Made by a program: the position numbers and the translations under genes. The notes below the pieces were generated by a model, which saw only the letters and a list, made by a program, of their open reading frames with translations, was not told where the DNA came from and did no database searches. From Micromonospora sp. NBC_00421 (GTDB taxonomy: Bacteria > Actinomycetota > Actinomycetes > Mycobacteriales > Micromonosporaceae), in NCBI RefSeq assembly GCF_036017915.1, contig NZ_CP107929.1, positions 4,840,001 to 4,904,000 on the forward strand: a DNA stretch of 64,000 nucleotides. The letters run 5' to 3'. This document shows, in pieces, positions 20,415 through 29,520 of this stretch (positions within the stretch are counted from its first letter, which is position 1; each line of letters opens with the position of its first letter).

Positions 20415-20855
20415 GTGACCGAGACCGCCCCCGCCCGGAAGATCGCATTCGCCACCTTCATTCGCCGGGCACTCGACGACGCCCGGGCGATGCGGGCCTG
20501 GACCGGCACCGAGGTCTCCCGCCGCACCGGTGTCTCCCGACAGACGATCAACCGGTGGGTTCGCGGCGACTGGGCCAGCGACCCGGAGGCGGAACGGGTG
20601 GTGGCCTTCTGCGAGGGACTGGGCCTGAACCCCGCCGCAGCCTTCGCCGCTCTCGGCTGGGACCGGGCCGCCGCCCCCCGGGGCACCGCCAACACTCCCC
20701 CGATGGACCCGGACGTGGAGGCACTGCTGCGCCGGCTGGTCGATCCGGCGGTGTCGGACGCGGAGAAGTTCCACATCCGGGAAACCATCCGTTACCTCGC
20801 ATACCGCCCCACTCTCCCGGTGGATGTCCGAAATGGCGGCGAGCAGGCCGGGTAG
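20415..20855 (+). CDS. Helix-turn-helix (XRE-type) regulator
   Basis: The 146-residue protein has a Cro/CI-type helix-turn-helix at about residues 20-75: MRAWTGTEVSRRTGVSRQTINRW is split by the turn at RTGVS, followed by EAERVVAFCEGLGLNP. A linker and a short helical C-terminal region (VEALLRRLVDPAVSDAEK) follow. The architecture recalls small actinobacterial XRE regulators such as those seen near BldD-controlled genes; a specific role cannot be assigned. TACCGT lies six bases before the GTG, implying a leaderless message. Inverted ACGCAT motifs in the upstream gap may be its operator. Confidence 0.8.
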   Translation: MTETAPARKIAFATFIRRALDDARAMRAWTGTEVSRRTGVSRQTINRWVRGDWASDPEAERVVAFCEGLGLNPAAAFAALGWDRAAAPRGTANTPPMDPDVEALLRRLVDPAVSDAEKFHIRETIRYLAYRPTLPVDVRNGGEQAG

Positions 20856-21017
20856 TTCCTCAGATAGCGAAAGAACGCCTGAGTAGACCTGATCGTTTCC
20901 CTCCCGGGGCCGCAACGGGCACGCTAGCGTCCGTATTCGTACTGCTTGGGCTCGTCGTCGGCGGGGGGACGGGCAAGGCCGAACTCAGCCCTGCGGGACA
21001 GAAGGAGGGGTCTGTCC

Positions 21018-21371
21018 ATGACCCTGAAATGGGGGGCGGTCCTGGTCGCGGCAGTGTCCCTGACCGCCTGCGTGACCGCGAACCTGATGGCCGCCGTGGG
21101 GGCAGGCGAACAGATTCCCCTGGTCGTCAACCTCTTCGCTCTCACCACCGCCGGCACCGCCGTCGTCCTGGCCGTGGTCGCCGAACTGCACGCCCGGCTC
21201 GACGACCGGGTCAGCGCACTCACCGAGTTCCTGGTGGCGCGGCTCAACGAGATCGAGCACCGCACCGGCGACCGGAACACCGGCTTCGTCGAGGGTTACC
21301 TGCTCAACCAGGGTCGGCAGGCCACCGTGGTGCCGTTGGGACGGCGCGGACGGGGTGCCGCCGAGCGGTGA
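21018..21371 (+). CDS. Small two-helix membrane protein
   Basis: The 117-residue product starts at an ATG preceded by GAAGGAGGGG. It has two hydrophobic segments: residues 5-25, with a lipobox-like LTAC that is probably coincidental, and about 40-60 (LFALTTAGTAVVLAVVAE). A cytoplasmic charged region follows with RLDDRVSALTEFLVARL and a basic C terminus. No family was recognised. It stands between the XRE regulator and otsB on the same strand. Confidence 0.65.
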   Translation: MTLKWGAVLVAAVSLTACVTANLMAAVGAGEQIPLVVNLFALTTAGTAVVLAVVAELHARLDDRVSALTEFLVARLNEIEHRTGDRNTGFVEGYLLNQGRQATVVPLGRRGRGAAER

Positions 21372-21460
21372 GGACATTCACCGACGGCGTATCCCGACGG
21401 TGTCAAGAAGCCATTCCGAAGCCACGAATCAGCCACCAACCCCGGGGTACGCTGTCGCCC

Positions 21461-22285
21461 GTGCCGCCGTTGAATCTGGGTAACCAGCAGCCGCAGACCC
21501 CGCTGGATGCTGAGCACGCCTGGCGTACCACCGCCGAGCGGGCCGCCGACACCGTCCTCTTCTTCGACTTCGACGGCACCCTCGCGCCGGTCGACGACGA
21601 TCCCACCGCGGTACGCCCTGCACCGAAGGTGCTCGCCGCGCTGGAAGCCCTCGCCCCGGTGGTGCAGCGGGTGGCGATCGTCTCCGCCCGACCCGTCGAC
21701 TTCCTCCGTGACCACCTCGGCGGCCTCACCGGAATCGACCTCTACGGCCTCTACGGCCTGGAGCACAGCCACTCCGGCGGCGAGACCGTCACCGAACCCG
21801 CCGCGCTGCCCTGGGTGCCCACCATGGCCGAACTCGCCGACCTGGCCCGCGCCGAGCTGCCCGCCGGGGCGCTCGTGGAGTTCAAGCGGCTGAGCGTGGC
21901 ACTGCACTGGCGTACCGCGCAGCAGCTCGGCCCGGCGGTCGAACAGTGGGGGCGGGCGCAGGCCGAGCGGCTCGGGCTCAGGGTGCAGGCCGGCCGGATG
22001 GTGCTGGAGCTCAAACCCCCCGTCGACCGGGACAAGGGGCTGGTCATCGGCGAGGTGGTCCGGGACGCCGGCGGCGCCTGGTACTTCGGCGACGACGTCT
22101 CCGACATCAAGGCGTTCGCGGCGCTGCGCGCCAGGTCCGCCGCCGACCCGAGGTTCCTCGGCGTCTGCGTGGCGGTGGCCAACCCGGAGACCGGTCATGA
22201 GGTCGCCGAGGCCGCCGACCTCACCATCGACTCACCCGCCGCGCTTGGTGACTTCCTGACCCACGCCCTGCGCCACCTCACCTGA
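21461..22285 (+). CDS. otsB: Trehalose-6-phosphate phosphatase
   Basis: OtsB removes phosphate from trehalose-6-phosphate, completing trehalose synthesis for stress protection. The 274-residue HAD-superfamily protein has motif I FDFDGTLAP (nucleophile Asp), motif II IVSARPV, and the metal-binding GDDVSDIKAF near the C terminus. A YGLYGLEHSH segment and ELKPPVDRDKG match the OtsB family. The GTG start lies seven bases after TACGCT, a leaderless arrangement. otsA is not in this window. Confidence 0.9.
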   Translation: MPPLNLGNQQPQTPLDAEHAWRTTAERAADTVLFFDFDGTLAPVDDDPTAVRPAPKVLAALEALAPVVQRVAIVSARPVDFLRDHLGGLTGIDLYGLYGLEHSHSGGETVTEPAALPWVPTMAELADLARAELPAGALVEFKRLSVALHWRTAQQLGPAVEQWGRAQAERLGLRVQAGRMVLELKPPVDRDKGLVIGEVVRDAGGAWYFGDDVSDIKAFAALRARSAADPRFLGVCVAVANPETGHEVAEAADLTIDSPAALGDFLTHALRHLT

Positions 22286-22287
22286 AC

Positions 22288-22356
22288 GCGACCCCACCTG
22301 GCCGCGACCCCACCTGGCCCCGTCTGACCGGCGGAGGCCGCGTCTGACCGGCGGAG
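22288..22356. repeat. Two adjacent short tandem duplications
   Basis: GCGACCCCACCTGGCC is repeated exactly at 22288 and 22304. CGTCTGACCGGCGGAG is repeated at 22321 and 22341. Both lie between the convergent otsB and prenyl synthase genes. Confidence 0.85.
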
Positions 22357-22362
22357 CTGTGG

Positions 22363-23136
22363 TCAGGTGCCGTAGCGGCGTTGGCGGGTGCCGTAGGAGC
22401 GCAGGGCGCGCAGGAAGTCGACCCGGCGGAAGTCGGGCCAGTTGAGTTCGCAGAAGTAGAACTCCGAGTGCGCCGACTGCCAGAGCATGAAGCCCGACAG
22501 CCGCTGCTCGCCGCTGGTCCGGATGATCAGATCCGGATCGGGCAGGCCCCGGGTGTAGAGGTGCTCGGAGATGTGGTCGACGTCCAGCGACTCGGCCAGC
22601 TCCTCGATGGTCCCGCCCTTGGCGGCGTGCTCCACCAGCAGTGACCGGACCGCGTCGGCGATCTCGCGCCGTCCGCCGTACCCGACGGCGATGTTGACCT
22701 GCGCGCCGCCGGTGCGTTCCCGGGTGCGTTCCTCGGCGGCCTTGAGCGCCTGGGCGTGCTGCGTCGGCAGCACATCGAGCGCGCCGACCATCCGCAGCCG
22801 CCAGGGGTTGCCCTGCTCGGCCAGCTCGGTGGTCAGGTCCTCGATGATCTGGAGCAGCGGATCCAGCTCCTCCGCCGGCCGGGACAGGTTGTCGGTGGAG
22901 AGCAGCCAGAGCGTGACGTGGCCGACGCCGGCCGTGTCGCACCAGCGCAGCAACTCCTTGATCCGCTCGGCGCCCATCCGGTGCCCGTCGTTCGGGTCGA
23001 CGAAGCCCATCTCCCGTGCCCACCGGCGATTGCCGTCGCACATCACGCCGACGTGCCGGGGCACCGGTCGACCCGCGAGCCTGGCCGTCAACCGGCGCTC
23101 GTAGACGGAGTAGAGAAGTTTCCGCAGAGTCATCAC
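22363..23136 (-). CDS. uppS: Short-chain Z-isoprenyl diphosphate synthase
   Basis: This cis-prenyltransferase condenses IPP with an allylic diphosphate. The 257-residue protein has the catalytic Asp34 in VMCDGNRRWA, TLWLLSTDNLSR, NIAVGYGGRREI, and the C-terminal LIIRTSGEQRLSGFMLWQ and EFYFCELNWPDF. It resembles the short-chain mycobacterial enzyme (Rv1086, E,Z-farnesyl diphosphate synthase) in its N-terminal YSVYERRL, so it may make C15 rather than C55 product. This chain length is inferred, not shown. A TAGGCT box lies eight bases before the ATG. Confidence 0.9.
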   Translation of the reverse strand: MMTLRKLLYSVYERRLTARLAGRPVPRHVGVMCDGNRRWAREMGFVDPNDGHRMGAERIKELLRWCDTAGVGHVTLWLLSTDNLSRPAEELDPLLQIIEDLTTELAEQGNPWRLRMVGALDVLPTQHAQALKAAEERTRERTGGAQVNIAVGYGGRREIADAVRSLLVEHAAKGGTIEELAESLDVDHISEHLYTRGLPDPDLIIRTSGEQRLSGFMLWQSAHSEFYFCELNWPDFRRVDFLRALRSYGTRQRRYGT

Positions 23137-23190
23137 CCTTGAGCCTAGCGACCCACCCCCACCCTCAGTGCCTCGGACGCCGCACCTGCA

Positions 23191-23255
23191 CCGTGATCAA
23201 GAGAAATACGTCATCCACCGGCCGTCCGATGACCGAAACCTCTTGATCACCGGGG
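23191..23255. repeat. Dispersed palindromic repeat, copy 2
   Basis: Left arm CCGTGATCAAGAGAAATACG and its TCA continuation (23191-23213) faces a right arm at 23230-23255, TGACCGAAACCTCTTGATCA followed by CCGGGG. The left arm is nearly identical to that of copy 1. The repeat supplies the TGA stop codon of the membrane protein gene ending at 23247. Confidence 0.85.
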
Positions 23256-24110
23256 TCCGTCCTCTCCGGTGCGGGTGGCTCGGTGGAGGGCGTAGAGGGT
23301 CAGGGAGGCGGCTGCCAGGAGGGGGGCGCCGTCGCGGATCAGGCCGTCCAGGCCCAGCAGCCACCAGCAGAGGGGAAGGTTGACCGCGAGGACGCCCAGG
23401 GTGATCGCCACCAGCAGGCGGCGGGCCCACGGTCGGCCACGCATCAGGAACGCCGTGCAGAACAGCACCAGGTAGCTGACCACGATGCCGGCACCGAACC
23501 AGAGCAGCACCACAGGTACGGCGGCGAGTCGGCCGTCCAGCACCGCGCCGCCGGCCACCAGGGCGGGCACCAGCGTCAACGGGCTGTACGTGAAGGCGGC
23601 CACCCGGCTGGTGAGCAGCCAGCCGGTGACCTGGGGGCGTTTCGGGGCGACCTCCCGCCAGGTGATCGTCCCGCCCTCGACCACCAGACCCTTGCGGTGC
23701 CGTACCAGGTGCCCGGCGACCGCGTCCGAGCGGTAGAGCAGCACGACCACGGCGACGCAGAGCGCGGTGAGGACGGCGAAACCGAGCAGGCCGGGCAGCG
23801 GTGGGACGCCCTGCCGGGGCACCACCAACCGGCCGACCGCGAAGACGGTGGTCACGGCGAGGATCAGCCCGAACGGCTTCGCCCCGGCCCGCCCCCGGTT
23901 CACGTGCCCGATCAACACCAGGAAACCCAGCGAGCGCAGCATCGCCCAGCCGGTGCGTACCGCCAGGCCGAACTCCTGCTCCGGGGCGTACCACCAGTTG
24001 AGCAGCTCGACCACGACGGTGGCGGCGGCGGTCGACGCGAGCAGGGTGGTCAGCGCCCGGACGGCGGACGGCCGCCGGACCTGCGGGGTGGTCACGGCGG
24101 CCGTCCTCAT
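23247..24110 (-). CDS. Polytopic membrane protein
   Basis: From the ATG at 24110 the product has 287 residues with eight or so hydrophobic segments and short loops; no catalytic or transport motif was recognised. Loops contain LLNWWYAPEQEFG near the start and a soluble stretch about residues 130-165 (LVRHRKGLVVEGGTITWREV). The C-terminal residues GEDGPR and the stop are encoded within the palindromic repeat at 23191, showing that the repeat has been tolerated at a gene end. A longer start at 24230 would add 40 non-hydrophobic residues and seems unlikely. Confidence 0.6.
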   Translation of the reverse strand: MRTAAVTTPQVRRPSAVRALTTLLASTAAATVVVELLNWWYAPEQEFGLAVRTGWAMLRSLGFLVLIGHVNRGRAGAKPFGLILAVTTVFAVGRLVVPRQGVPPLPGLLGFAVLTALCVAVVVLLYRSDAVAGHLVRHRKGLVVEGGTITWREVAPKRPQVTGWLLTSRVAAFTYSPLTLVPALVAGGAVLDGRLAAVPVVLLWFGAGIVVSYLVLFCTAFLMRGRPWARRLLVAITLGVLAVNLPLCWWLLGLDGLIRDGAPLLAAASLTLYALHRATRTGEDGPR

Positions 24111-24150
24111 GACTTCCGGTGTTGCCCGGCACGGGTCACCGGCACACCTG

Positions 24151-25995
24151 TTACTTCTGCGGCTGTTCCGCGTCGAGCCGGGCCCGCAGCGCGTCCAGCT
24201 CCGACCAGAGGACGGCGGGGAGCTTGTCACCGAACTTCTCGAACCACTCGGTGACCAACGGCAGCTCGTCGCGCCACTCCTCCGGGTCGACCTTCAGCGC
24301 GATCCGGACGTCCTCCGGGGTCATGTCCAGTCCCTCGACGTCCAGCGCGTCGGCGGTCGGGACCATGCCGACCGGGGTCTCCACCGCGTCGGCGGTGCCC
24401 TCGATCCGCTCGACGACCCACTTGAGCACCCGTGAGTTCTCGCCGAAGCCCGGCCAGAGGAAGTTGCCCTCGGCATCCTTGCGGAACCAGTTCACGTAGT
24501 AGATCCGGGGCAGCTTGGCGGCGTCCCCGTCGACGCCCTTGCCCATCTCGATCCAGTGGTTGAAGTAGTCACCGGCGTGGTAGCCGATGAACGGCAGCAT
24601 GGCCATCGGGTCGCGCCGCACCACACCTACCGCGCCGGACGCGGCGGCGGTGGTCTCCGAGGAGAGCGTCGCCCCCAGGTACACCCCGTGCACCCAGTCC
24701 CGGGCCTCGGTGACCAGCGGGATGGTGTCCCGGCGACGACCGCCGAACAGGATCGCGTCGATCGGCACCCCGTTGGGGTCGAAGTACTCGTCGGACAGGA
24801 TCGGGCACTGGGTGATCGGGGTGCAGAACCGGCTGTTCGCGTGGGAGGAGAGCTGCTCGCTCTGAGGCGTCCAGTCGTTGCCCTTCCAGTCGACCAGGTG
24901 GGCCGGCGGCTCCCCCATCCCCTCCCACCAGATGTCCCCGTCGTCGGTGAGGGCGACGTTGGTGAAGATCGAGTTGCCCCGGTCCAGCGTCCGCATCGCG
25001 TTGGCGTTGGTCTTCCAGTCGGTGCCCGGGGCGACCCCGAACAGGCCGTACTCCGGGTTGACCGCGTAGAGGCGGCCGTCGGAGCCGAACCGCATCCAGG
25101 CGATGTCGTCGCCGATGGTCTCGACCTTCCAGCCGGGGATGGTCGGCTCCAGCATGGCCAGGTTGGTCTTGCCGCAGGCGGAGGGGAACGCGCCCGCCAC
25201 GTGGTAGACCTTCCCCTGCGGCGAGGTGATCTTCAGGATCAGCATGTGCTCGGCGAGCCAACCCTCGTCCCGCCCCATCACGCTGGCGATCCGCAGCGAG
25301 TAGCACTTCTTGCCGAGCAGCGAGTTGCCGCCGTAACCGGAGCCGTAGGACCAGATCTCCCGGGTCTCCGGGAAGTGCGAGATGTACTTCGTCTCGTTGC
25401 ACGGCCAGGCCACGTCGGACTGGCCGGGGGCGAGCGGGGCGCCGATGGAGTGCAGCGCGTGCACGAAGTCGGCGTCGTCACCCATCGCGTCGAGCACGCT
25501 GGCGCCCATCCGGGTCATGATCCGCATCGAGGCGACCACGTACGGGCTGTCGGTGATCTCGACGCCGAACATCGGGTTCTCGGCCTCGACCGGCCCCATG
25601 CAGAAGGGGATGACGTACATCGTCCGGCCGCGCATCGCGCCCCGGTAGAGGTCGGTCATCGTCCGCTTCATCTCGGCCGGCGCCATCCAGTTGTTGGTGG
25701 GGCCGGCGTCCGCCTCGTCCACCGAACAGATGAACGTGCGCTCCTCGACCCGGGCGACGTCCGTGGGGTCGGTGCGGGAGTAGAACGAGTTCGGCTTCTT
25801 CTCCGGGTTCAGCCGGACCAGGGTGCCGTTGTCGACGAGTTCGTCGGTGAGACGCCGCCACTCCTCGTCGGACCCGTCCACCCAGACAACCCGGTCCGGC
25901 GTGGTCAGTTCCGCGATCTGCCGGACCCAGGCGAGCAGCTTGGGGTGGGTCGTGGGGGCCTGATCGATCCCCCGCACAGTAGCCGGAGCAACCAT
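24151..25995 (-). CDS. pckG: Phosphoenolpyruvate carboxykinase (GTP)
   Basis: PckG converts oxaloacetate and GTP to PEP, CO2 and GDP at the entry to gluconeogenesis. The 614-residue length and motifs are those of the GTP-dependent class: [14 protein letters not shown], which holds the P-loop and reactive Cys, then [19 protein letters not shown] and the PEP/oxaloacetate residues in [15 protein letters not shown] precedes the ATG. A CRP-like site is located 139 bases upstream. With glpX in the same window it makes up the gluconeogenic pair. Confidence 0.97.
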   Translation of the reverse strand: MVAPATVRGIDQAPTTHPKLLAWVRQIAELTTPDRVVWVDGSDEEWRRLTDELVDNGTLVRLNPEKKPNSFYSRTDPTDVARVEERTFICSVDEADAGPTNNWMAPAEMKRTMTDLYRGAMRGRTMYVIPFCMGPVEAENPMFGVEITDSPYVVASMRIMTRMGASVLDAMGDDADFVHALHSIGAPLAPGQSDVAWPCNETKYISHFPETREIWSYGSGYGGNSLLGKKCYSLRIASVMGRDEGWLAEHMLILKITSPQGKVYHVAGAFPSACGKTNLAMLEPTIPGWKVETIGDDIAWMRFGSDGRLYAVNPEYGLFGVAPGTDWKTNANAMRTLDRGNSIFTNVALTDDGDIWWEGMGEPPAHLVDWKGNDWTPQSEQLSSHANSRFCTPITQCPILSDEYFDPNGVPIDAILFGGRRRDTIPLVTEARDWVHGVYLGATLSSETTAAASGAVGVVRRDPMAMLPFIGYHAGDYFNHWIEMGKGVDGDAAKLPRIYYVNWFRKDAEGNFLWPGFGENSRVLKWVVERIEGTADAVETPVGMVPTADALDVEGLDMTPEDVRIALKVDPEEWRDELPLVTEWFEKFGDKLPAVLWSELDALRARLDAEQPQK

Positions 25996-26353
25996 GACTC
26001 ATCTCCTTGTGGTCGACGCTGACCGATTTATGGGATGCACGAGTCTCGGCGGACGCGGGCCGCGTCGCCTTCGTGGAAACCTGGGATTGGCCTCAGCGTA
26101 AACCGGGCGGACCTGCGCGTCAGTGGGACTGGTTGTGAACAACTGCACAAGGTGCGGCCCGGCTGCGGTAACACGAGCTGATACCCGCTTTCACGCGCAC
26201 TTTCACGCAGATCCTTCGACGAACTGTCGGCGACTGCGGGAACGGCCGACGGGAAACGGCGGAACCGGGCGGTCGGGCGGACCGGTCCGCGGCGCGGCGA
26301 CAGGTCGCCGGTGGTGCCCCGTCCGGACAGCCGGGAACCGGTACGCTCGCGGG
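25996..26353. other. 358-bp divergent promoter region (pckG / gtrA)
   Basis: No gene is seen. It holds the CRP-like site at 26134 and CTTTCACGC repeated at 26188 and 26200 (12-base period). TACGCT at 26342-26347 forms the -10 box of the first gtrA gene. Confidence 0.55.
26134..26149. promoter_or_regulatory. CRP-like binding site upstream of pckG
   Basis: TGTGAACAACTGCACA matches TGTGA-N6-TCACA with one mismatch, and the symmetry extends to TTGTG...CACAA (26133-26150). A cAMP-responsive regulator at a gluconeogenic gene would make sense, but this is inference. Confidence 0.5.
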
Positions 26354-26905
26354 GTGGCCGCGACGATGACCGGGGACCAACCGGGCACCCCGCAGACCCG
26401 CCCGGGTCTGGTCCGTTCGTTGCTCGACCGGTTCGGTCATCTCATCCGTGAGTTGAGCAAGTTCGCCACGGTCGGCGGGGTGGCCTTCCTGGTCGACTTC
26501 ACGCTGTTCAACTACCTGACGCTTGGCCGGGGCTTCGAGCCGGTGACCGCCAGGGTCGTCTCCACGGTGATCGCGGCGACCGTGGCCTTCGTCGGCAACC
26601 GGTTCTGGACCTGGCGGCACCGGGTCCGCTCCAACCCGGCCCGTGAGTACGCGCTCTTCTTCTTCTTCAACGCGGTCGGCCTGGGGATCGCGGTGGCCTG
26701 CCTGGCGGGCAGCCGCTACGGGTTGGGCAGCATCTGGCCCGGTGTCTTCCGCACCCCGTTGGCCGACAACATCGCCAGCTACGTGGTGGGCACCGCGCTC
26801 GGCACGCTGTTCCGGTTCTGGTCGTACCGACGGTTCGTCTTCGTGGAAGCGGGAACTCCCCCGGTTCCGGAGGCGACCAGCGACCCGTCGTCGTCCGGGG
26901 CGTGA
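26354..26905 (+). CDS. GtrA-family membrane protein (first copy)
   Basis: The 183-residue protein has four hydrophobic helices and the GtrA hallmarks: KFATVGGVAFLVDFTLFNYL, FVGNRFWTWRHR, and FRFWSYRRFVF at the end. GtrA-type proteins are thought to help move lipid-linked sugars for cell-wall or surface polysaccharide glycosylation. The GTG follows TACGCT by six bases (leaderless); ATG at 26366 is the alternative. A second GtrA gene follows within 62 bases, perhaps after a duplication or to make a heteromeric complex. Confidence 0.85.
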   Translation: MAATMTGDQPGTPQTRPGLVRSLLDRFGHLIRELSKFATVGGVAFLVDFTLFNYLTLGRGFEPVTARVVSTVIAATVAFVGNRFWTWRHRVRSNPAREYALFFFFNAVGLGIAVACLAGSRYGLGSIWPGVFRTPLADNIASYVVGTALGTLFRFWSYRRFVFVEAGTPPVPEATSDPSSSGA

Positions 26906-26967
26906 CCGGCCGCCCACCCCGTCCAGCCGGAGAATCCGGCATCGTCCACTGCCCTAAGGTGTTGCGC

Positions 26968-27765
26968 ATGCGTCTTGTCCGTCTGCTGCCCGAGCGCTGG
27001 CAGAAGTTCATCCGCGAGGCGCTCAAATTCGGCATCGTCGGGGGCGTCAACACCGTCATCAATTACGCGGTGTTCAATGCCCTCGCACTCACGGTTTTCG
27101 TCGACGGTCAACTGAAGGCGACGGTCATCGCCACCATCGTGGCGACCATCACGTCATATCTGATGAATCGTCACTGGACGTACCGGGATCGACCCAAATC
27201 GGCACTCCGGCGGGAATACGCCCTCTTTTTCCTGTTCAACGGTGCCGGCCTGATCATCGAGCTGGGGGTCCTCGCGGCGGCCAAGTACGGCCTGGGGTTC
27301 AACAGCCTGCTCGCGCTCAACGTGGCGAAGACAGGCGGTGTGCTGCTCGCCACCCTGTTCCGCTTCTGGTCCTACCGGACCTTCGTCTTCCAGCCGGTCG
27401 CCCAGCACGCCGAGGAGACCTGGCACTCCATCAAGCGGGACGAGTGGGACACCATGGCCGAAATGGACCCGGTCGCCGAGCTGGCCGAGTCGGTAAGCGA
27501 ACTGGAGGAGGCCCAGGACCAGCCGGACCAGCGGCCCGCCCCGGCCACCGAACCGACGCCCAGGCCCGCTCCGGCCACCGAACCGACGCCCAGGCCCGCC
27601 CCGGCCACCGAGCCGGTGTTCCCACCGGGTCCGACCACCGAGCCGGTGTTCAAGCAGGCCCAGGGCGGAAGCGCCGGTCTCGGCCGGGCGGCCGGCGGCG
27701 GCGACCTGAACGCGGAGCTGGCCACCGAACTGCGCGTCGGCACCAACCGCGCGCCGCGCTCCTGA
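26968..27765 (+). CDS. GtrA-family membrane protein with Pro/Ala repeat tail
   Basis: The 265-residue protein begins with a four-helix GtrA domain (about residues 15-145: KFGIVGGVNTVINYAVFN, YLMNRHWTYRDR, FRFWSYRTFVF). It then carries a long hydrophilic tail that the first copy lacks. The tail contains the tandem peptide PAPATEPTPR and related units, encoded by 30-bp DNA repeats at about 27537-27630. The ATG at 26968 has AAGGTG upstream; a GTG at 26902 overlapping the previous stop is possible. The homologous position in M. tuberculosis (Rv3277) is also near birA and accD5. Confidence 0.85.
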   Translation: MRLVRLLPERWQKFIREALKFGIVGGVNTVINYAVFNALALTVFVDGQLKATVIATIVATITSYLMNRHWTYRDRPKSALRREYALFFLFNGAGLIIELGVLAAAKYGLGFNSLLALNVAKTGGVLLATLFRFWSYRTFVFQPVAQHAEETWHSIKRDEWDTMAEMDPVAELAESVSELEEAQDQPDQRPAPATEPTPRPAPATEPTPRPAPATEPVFPPGPTTEPVFKQAQGGSAGLGRAAGGGDLNAELATELRVGTNRAPRS

Positions 27766-27782
27766 CCGAACCCGATCGACCA

Positions 27783-27809
27783 CGGCCCCGGGGGAACCCC
27801 CCGGGGCCG
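27783..27809. terminator. Bidirectional terminator hairpin
   Basis: CGGCCCCGGGGG pairs with CCCCCGGGGCCG across a three-base loop, midway between the convergent ends of gtrA and the PH-domain gene. Confidence 0.65.
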
Positions 27810-27829
27810 GCGCGCAGGCCCGAAGAGTG

Positions 27830-28402
27830 TCAGCCGGTGGTGTCGCGCAGCGGCTTGCCGTCGCGCATGTCGGCCAGGATCTCGCGCATCTCGCCGTCGC
27901 CAAGCGTGTGCTTGTCGTGCTGCGCCTCCACCAGCTCGTAGAGGGTGGTCTGGACCCGGTCGACCCGGGGCACGTCGACGAGCACCGACTGGCCGCGTTC
28001 CCCGGCCGACTCGATGGTCAGGGTGCCGCAGCCGAGCAGCCGCTCGACGAAGCGCTGGCTCATCGAGTGGTCGTTGATCCGGGCCAGCGGCAGGTCCCGC
28101 CGGTGCCGGGAGAAGACGCCCTCCTGGAGCAGCACCCGCTCGTTGGTGAACAGGTAGTGGGTGGTGCGCCAGACCAGGAACGGCCACAGACCCAGCCAGA
28201 GCGCCGCGATCAGGAACAACCCGGCGACGACGTAGAGCGCGATCGTGCCACCGTCACCGTCGGGCAGCAGGAGCCAGCCCGCCACCACCGCCGCGACGCC
28301 GACGACCAGCACCAGGATGGGCCGCAGCAGCGCCTTCCAGTGCGGGTGCAGGTGCAGGACGACGTGCTCGTCCTCGGTGAGCACATCTTCGGGGAACGCC
28401 AC
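27830..28402 (-). CDS. PH-domain membrane protein (YdbT/bPH2-like)
   Basis: The 190-residue protein has two membrane helices (about 27-45 and 53-75) followed by a bacterial pleckstrin-homology domain: HYLFTNERVLLQEGVFSRHRRDLPLARINDH, interrupted at VFSRH, then GCGTLTIESAGE. The ending REILADMRDG is typical. Function is unknown in the family. The equivalent M. tuberculosis gene Rv3278c also stands between a GtrA gene and birA, supporting the synteny of this block. AGGAGGTTCCC-like sequence precedes the ATG. Confidence 0.85.
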   Translation of the reverse strand: MAFPEDVLTEDEHVVLHLHPHWKALLRPILVLVVGVAAVVAGWLLLPDGDGGTIALYVVAGLFLIAALWLGLWPFLVWRTTHYLFTNERVLLQEGVFSRHRRDLPLARINDHSMSQRFVERLLGCGTLTIESAGERGQSVLVDVPRVDRVQTTLYELVEAQHDKHTLGDGEMREILADMRDGKPLRDTTG

Positions 28403-28546
28403 GGGAACCTCCTAGCCGACAACCGGACGCGCTGACCGTAACCGGTCGACACGACCCGTCGGATCCGACGGTCGGCCCGCCGTGCACCCCCCGCACGAAC
28501 CGACCGGAGGCGGCCCGGCCGCCGACCCGACCGGAGGCGGCCCCGG

Positions 28547-29422
28547 TCACCGCAGGTGCAGCACGTCCCCGGCGGCCAACCGGCGCTGGCCGGCTGCGGT
28601 GTCGACAAGCAGGTGCCCGTCGGCGTCCACGCCGGTGGCGAGCCCGGTCAGCGCGGATCCGTCGGGCAGCAGCACCCGTACCTGCCGGCCCACCGTGGCG
28701 CAGGAGGCCAGGTACGCCTCGCGCAGGCCGCACGCGTCGGCGTCACCGCCGGCGACCCGCCACCTGTCGTACCAGTCGGCGAGGGCGCGCAGCAGGGCCC
28801 GCAGCAGAGGATCACGATCGGTCGCGGTGGCACCGGCGAGTTGCAGCGAGGTGGCCGGCACGCCGGTCGGGTTCTCCGGCAGCTCGTCGGCGCGCAGCGT
28901 CACGTTCAGCCCGACACCGAGCACGATCGCGGGCGGCTCCGCTCCGCCGGCCGCCGGCACCGCCTCGGCCAGGATGCCGGCGCACTTGGCGTCGCCGATC
29001 AGCAGGTCGTTGGGCCACTTCAGGCCGGCGTCCAGCTCGGCCAGCAGGGAGACCGCCTCGACCAGCGCGACACCGGCGAGCAGGGGCAGCCAGCCGTACC
29101 CGGTCGGGGGGGCCGGTGGCCAGTCGCGCTCGGTGACGGCCTCGCCGGGCCGGAGCAGCACGCTGGTCGCGAGGCCCGCCCGGGGCGGCGACTGCCAGGC
29201 CCGACCGCGCCGGCCCCGGCCGGCGGTCTGCCGCTCGGCGACCACGACCAGACCCTCCGGCTCGCCGGCCCGCGCGGCGTCGGCCGCGTCGGCGTTGGTC
29301 GAGCCGGTCTCGGCCCGCAGGTCCAACCGCCGCCAGGGCCCCAGCGGCGCGGTCAACGCCCGGGACAGCCGTGCCGCCGACAACGGCGGTCGGTCCAGAT
29401 CGGTGTACGGCGAGCCCGGCAT
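28547..29422 (-). CDS. birA: Biotin--[acetyl-CoA-carboxylase] ligase
   Basis: BirA activates biotin to biotinyl-AMP and attaches it to the carrier lysine of biotin enzymes. The 291-residue protein has TGSTNADAADAA, the biotin/ATP loop GRGRRGRAWQSPP, LKWPNDLLIG with the key Lys, and a C-terminal domain ending in GQRRLAAGDVLHL. It lacks an N-terminal helix-turn-helix, so it is a monofunctional ligase, not a repressor. TAGGCT lies six bases before the ATG. It diverges from accD; its likely target is the BCCP domain of the accA product at 46 kb (Lys549). Confidence 0.94.
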   Translation of the reverse strand: MPGSPYTDLDRPPLSAARLSRALTAPLGPWRRLDLRAETGSTNADAADAARAGEPEGLVVVAERQTAGRGRRGRAWQSPPRAGLATSVLLRPGEAVTERDWPPAPPTGYGWLPLLAGVALVEAVSLLAELDAGLKWPNDLLIGDAKCAGILAEAVPAAGGAEPPAIVLGVGLNVTLRADELPENPTGVPATSLQLAGATATDRDPLLRALLRALADWYDRWRVAGGDADACGLREAYLASCATVGRQVRVLLPDGSALTGLATGVDADGHLLVDTAAGQRRLAAGDVLHLR

Positions 29423-29520
29423 CCCGCCAGCCTACGGGCCGGGCCGACCCCGCCGCCCCGCCAGCCTGCGGCGGAGGTCGCTGAGGCGTACTGCACAGCG
29501 GCGCGGGCCTGAACCATCGT

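Noticed and set aside
20946..21017. Longer start of the small membrane protein at 21018
   Set aside because: The upstream codons are Arg-rich and non-hydrophobic, while GAAGGAGGGG sits just before the ATG at 21018.
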